From Rutpela maculata (Eukaryota > Arthropoda > Insecta > Coleoptera > Cerambycidae): 64,000 nucleotides of DNA. Positions 61,471 through 64,000 of the stretch are shown one piece after another (position 1 is the first letter of the stretch; every line of letters begins with the position of its first letter). The stretch lies in NCBI GenBank assembly GCA_936432065.2, contig OW386293.2, forward strand, positions 65,923,965 through 65,987,964, in the 5' to 3' direction. The notes below the pieces were generated by a model. It worked only from the letters and a program-made list of their open reading frames with translations, was not told the DNA's origin and did not search any database. A program made the position numbers and the translations under genes.

Positions 61471-61728
61471 ATGCGCAGGGAGTTTTCCCGAGTACTAAGG
61501 ATGCGCAGTGAGTTTCCCCGAGCACCATGGATGCGCAGTGGGTTTCCTCCAGTACTAGGGATGCGCCGTGGATTTCCTCGAGCACTATGAATGCGTAGTG
61601 GGTTTCCTCGAGTACTATGGATGTGCAGTGGATTTCCTCGAGTACAATGGATGCGCAGTGGGTTTCCTCGTGTGCAATGAATGGGAAATGGGTTTCCTTA
61701 AATGCAATGGATGTGCAGTGGGTTAGTA
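61471..61728 (+). repeat. 30-bp minisatellite, 8.6 copies
   Basis: ATGCGCAGTGGGTTTCCTCG recurs with an exact period of 30 bp at 61471, 61501, 61531, 61561, 61591, 61621, 61651, 61681 and 61711. A ten-residue MDVQWISSSM-like repeat stays open on the plus strand. It resembles neither a CRISPR array nor a telomere. Confidence 0.95.
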
Positions 61729-61744
61729 TCTCAATTTTCTTAAT

Positions 61745-61806
61745 TCCACGCAGACGAAATTACACGCGAAGGAAATTCCACGCGGACGAAATCGCAGGCA
61801 TCAGCT
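61745..61806. repeat. CCACGCGGACGAA repeat end
   Basis: CCACGCAGACGAAATTACAC, then CCACGCGGACGAAATCGCAG followed by GCATCAGCTA. The complement starts the element at 62141 (TAGCTGATGCCCGCGACTTT). The two face each other across 340 bp and are a sequence type widespread in insect genomes. Confidence 0.6.
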
Positions 61807-61912
61807 AATATTGTAATATAAATATTTTACATTTAATAAATTAAATTATTTATAAAATGTGTTTTTATTTCCTAATACCTATCCTGACATGATGATCATG
61901 AGTGAGAAAGGT

Positions 61913-62133
61913 GAGACATCTTGAACAGCTGTAACAGGTGTAACAGGTCCGCGGACCTGTTACACCTGTTCGGGCTGTTCAAGATGTCTAGCTCTTTATA
62001 TATACATATACATATACGTATATTATGTATGATCAGCTCGAACAGCTCGAACAAGTGTAATAGGTGTAACAAGACCGAGGACCTGTTACTCCTGTTACAC
62101 CTGTTCGAACTGTTCAAGATGTCTAGCTCTTTA
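61913..62133. repeat. two palindromes of GAACAGGTGTAACAGG type
   Basis: The first (61914-61988) is an almost perfect palindrome centred on CCGCGG at 61949-61954, arms of 37 bp. The second (62030-62133) repeats the theme with more mismatches, centred near 62080. TATATACATATA runs and TCTAGCTCTTTATATATAC follow each. Both strands read as NRCNR-like open frames, an effect of the palindromes. Confidence 0.85.
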
Positions 62134-62140
62134 TATATAC

Positions 62141-62890
62141 ACTAGCTGATGCCCGCGACTTTGTCCGCGTGGAACTTCGTCCGCGTCTTTTTAAACCGTC
62201 GAATACGTGTCTCCTTATTTCCTCAGAGGAGCCCGTCACTGGAATATCACGTTTCTGACTTACGCGATTTCAGAGATACGGATACCCTTTAGACCATATA
62301 CCACTCCCGGTCTTACCCCTTCAAAAAGTGAAAATCGAAATTTCGTCTCACTCGTGTCTAATAGATTTCAGTAAAGAATATTTCTGTCAAATTTCACGCT
62401 TCTAGATCTAACCATTTCCGAAAAGTTTAAAAAACACCCCCTCCCCGTTTACCCTTTCGGGGGGTCTCTTTTTGAAAATCCGTCGAATACGTGTCTTCTT
62501 ATTTTCTCAGAAGAGTTCATCGCTCGAATAATCACGTTTATGACTTACGCGATTTCAAAAATACGGGTGCGCTTTCAACCATCTACTACCCCCGTTTTCA
62601 CCCCTTCAAAAAGTGAAAATCGAAATTTCGTCTTACACGTATCTAAGAAATTTCAACAAAAAATATTTCTGCCAAATTTCACGCATTTAGGTCTAACAGT
62701 TTCCGAAAAAGCCTAAAATTTCAACCCCCCTTTTTACCCCCTTGGAGGTCGAATTTCAAAAAATCCCTTCTTAGTAGATACCTATGACATTCGAGGAACC
62801 TCTATGCAAAATTTTAAGTTTCTAGACTCGGCGGTTTGAGCTGTGCGTTGATAGATAGGTCAGTCAGTCAGGGTATTCTTAATAATAAAA
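62141..62890 (+). repeat. dispersed repeat with a 284-bp internal duplication
   Basis: CCGTCGAATACGTGTCT occurs at 62196 and 62480; the blocks GACTTACGCGATTTCA, CCCTTCAAAAAGTGAAAATC and TTTCACGC follow each at matching distances. The start TAGCTGATGCCCGCGACTTT is a common insect repeat end. No protein domain. Confidence 0.7.
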
Positions 62891-63069
62891 GCGACATTGC
62901 TCAGTTTGGTTTTATTTATTTTTGGGGCATTTTACTACACTCAGTATGTGATATTATTTAATGTACTTGGCTCTACAGCCAACAACAACATTGATTTTAT
63001 TTATTTCAATAATATGTATTTACTAGAGGTTATCATTACGTAAAAACTAATTTTGACCAGATAAAAATT
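62891..63069. other. AT-rich spacer
   Basis: Nothing recognised. Confidence 0.4.
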
Positions 63070-64000
63070 GAATTGGTCCCACTGTGCGTCGGGTGGTAAC
63101 TGTGACCGGGGGGGCTTGCCTTAACTGGCCGACCCACCAGGAGAAAACCTCTATAAAGGAACCGACAGCAAAGTCGAAAAAACCTGCGGACACCGGGTGA
63201 CCTCCGCAGTATATACCTTGCCTTCGGAATGGGCGTCACCCGGGGATCGACTGAATATCGACCCGACTCGTGGGATGAACTATGGAGAAATTAAATAAAA
63301 CAGATGAGAACCAAAAAGGTCAGAGGAGAATGGAGGAGAAGAAAGCTGCCACGACCAAGGGCACACCTGAAACAGGAGAACATGCAAGAAAGACCACTAG
63401 CATAAACAGGTCTATAATGGCGACAACTGTGAAAACAAGCTCAGAAGACAAGGAGAGCGATCCCTTCAGGGGGCGGGACAGCATTACCAGGTTCCCAACA
63501 AGGTCCCCAGCAAACCCGATCAGTAATCTCACGAGGAGTAACTCAGTCGGTGAGGAGAGCAGAAAGCGTAAGGCACATCGCCAAATACGACATCGATCCG
63601 TACAAGAGGAAGGAGAATGCACTGTCATTTACAGTGAGAGAAGCTCTAAATGCTATAACCGGACAGGTAAAGTGGCTGGAAAAAGTGATAGACGAGAACC
63701 CGAACACAAAACGGGAAATAAAGGACCTCACGATCAAGCTGAAAAAGAGCATTGATATCGTCAATAGAGATTCCATCACACAATGGTTGGAGGATAATAA
63801 GTGGGAGGTGGTCGAAAAACAAATTTTCGACATGGATACTCAGACCGAAGACTGCGGGGATTCTAAATCGGACATGATGGTAGATGTAACACCAGAGATG
63901 AAAGAAATAGGGACACATACTGACCCTATGCAGACGGATATCCCCATACCGAAGGTAAGAAGTGCTAACTAGCCGAGGAAGTACGTAAGGCTATCAAAGA
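63070..64000 (+). mobile_element. 5' end of an R1/Jockey-like LINE, runs off the window
   Basis: A GC-rich leader (GGTGGTAACTGTGACCGGGG; CTCCGCAGTATATACCTTGC) is followed by an ORF1-like coding stretch. RT and endonuclease would lie beyond 64000. The style of leader and ORF1 resembles R1/Jockey-group LINEs; the clade is a guess. Confidence 0.55.
63282..63972 (+). pseudogene. LINE ORF1 N-terminal part, frameshifted
   Basis: ATG at 63282 starts MEKLNKTDENQKGQRRMEEK, a charged, low-complexity part. Around 63580-63600 the likely reading moves to another frame, which reads VRHIAKYDIDPYKRKENALS, then VREALNAITGQVKWLEKVID, LTIKLKKSIDIV and VEKQIFDMDTQTEDCG, a helical, coiled-coil-like section ending at a TAG (63970). 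It would be the RNA-binding partner protein of the LINE; the zinc knuckles expected further on are not reached. Confidence 0.5.

Noticed and set aside
61471..61728. CRISPR array
   Set aside because: Exact 30-bp repeats, but they are contiguous with no spacers; eukaryotic context; it is a minisatellite.

Overview
This window is repeat-rich eukaryotic DNA, most likely from an insect with a large AT-rich genome. That reading rests on the element types: an env-bearing Ty3/gypsy element of errantivirus type with a tRNA-Ser-like primer site, two other Ty3/gypsy elements, a Penelope-like element, I-type and R1/Jockey-like LINEs, Tc1/mariner and hAT transposons, foldback elements and satellites. I found no convincing single-copy host protein gene, tRNA, rRNA or prokaryotic operon. 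Almost every long open frame belongs to a mobile element, and most are broken.

Layout. 1-4.5 kb: AT-rich DNA with a dispersed repeat, a 121-bp tandem array and foldback elements. 4.65-5.87 kb: a DNA transposon with very long inverted ends. 5.9-8.95 kb: a Penelope-like element whose reverse transcriptase is flanked by a ~1 kb inverted duplication; each arm carries a TATA/Inr promoter and a hammerhead-like ribozyme motif. 9.05-11.2 kb: no protein gene, but good splice-site-like signals. 11.3-13.3 kb: a truncated errantivirus (gag plus 5' LTR). 13.3-15.3 kb: a broken mariner. 15.34-24.37 kb: a complete-length errantivirus on the minus strand (LTR, gag with about 210 uninterrupted CAA codons, pol, env, LTR). 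Many of these elements abut (TA)n tracts.

24.5-35.4 kb: nested non-coding elements. A dispersed repeat is interrupted by a CAGGGTGAT-ended element, itself interrupted by a 2.16-kb hAT with a perfect 8-bp target duplication, which in turn holds a foldback element and a 344-bp hAT MITE. 35.43-40.37 kb: a Ty3/gypsy element with a GGGTG target duplication and a tRNA-Trp primer site preceded by two 20-bp partial repeats of that site. 41.2-46.9 kb: an I-type LINE inserted into a mariner transposase relic, flanked by 39-bp direct repeats. 47.25-53.8 kb: a third Ty3/gypsy element (minus strand) that carries a macro (ADP-ribose-binding) domain between protease and reverse transcriptase. This is the most unusual coding feature of the window.

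53.8-64 kb: satellites and minisatellites (an inverted pair of 21/42-bp arrays, a 151-bp satellite, a 30-bp minisatellite), palindromes, fragments of LINE 5' regions, and at the right edge the 5' end of an R1/Jockey-like LINE that runs out of the window. The coding parts do not form a host pathway; each autonomous element encodes its own gag/pol, transposase or LINE machinery, and short non-autonomous elements probably use related enzymes encoded elsewhere.
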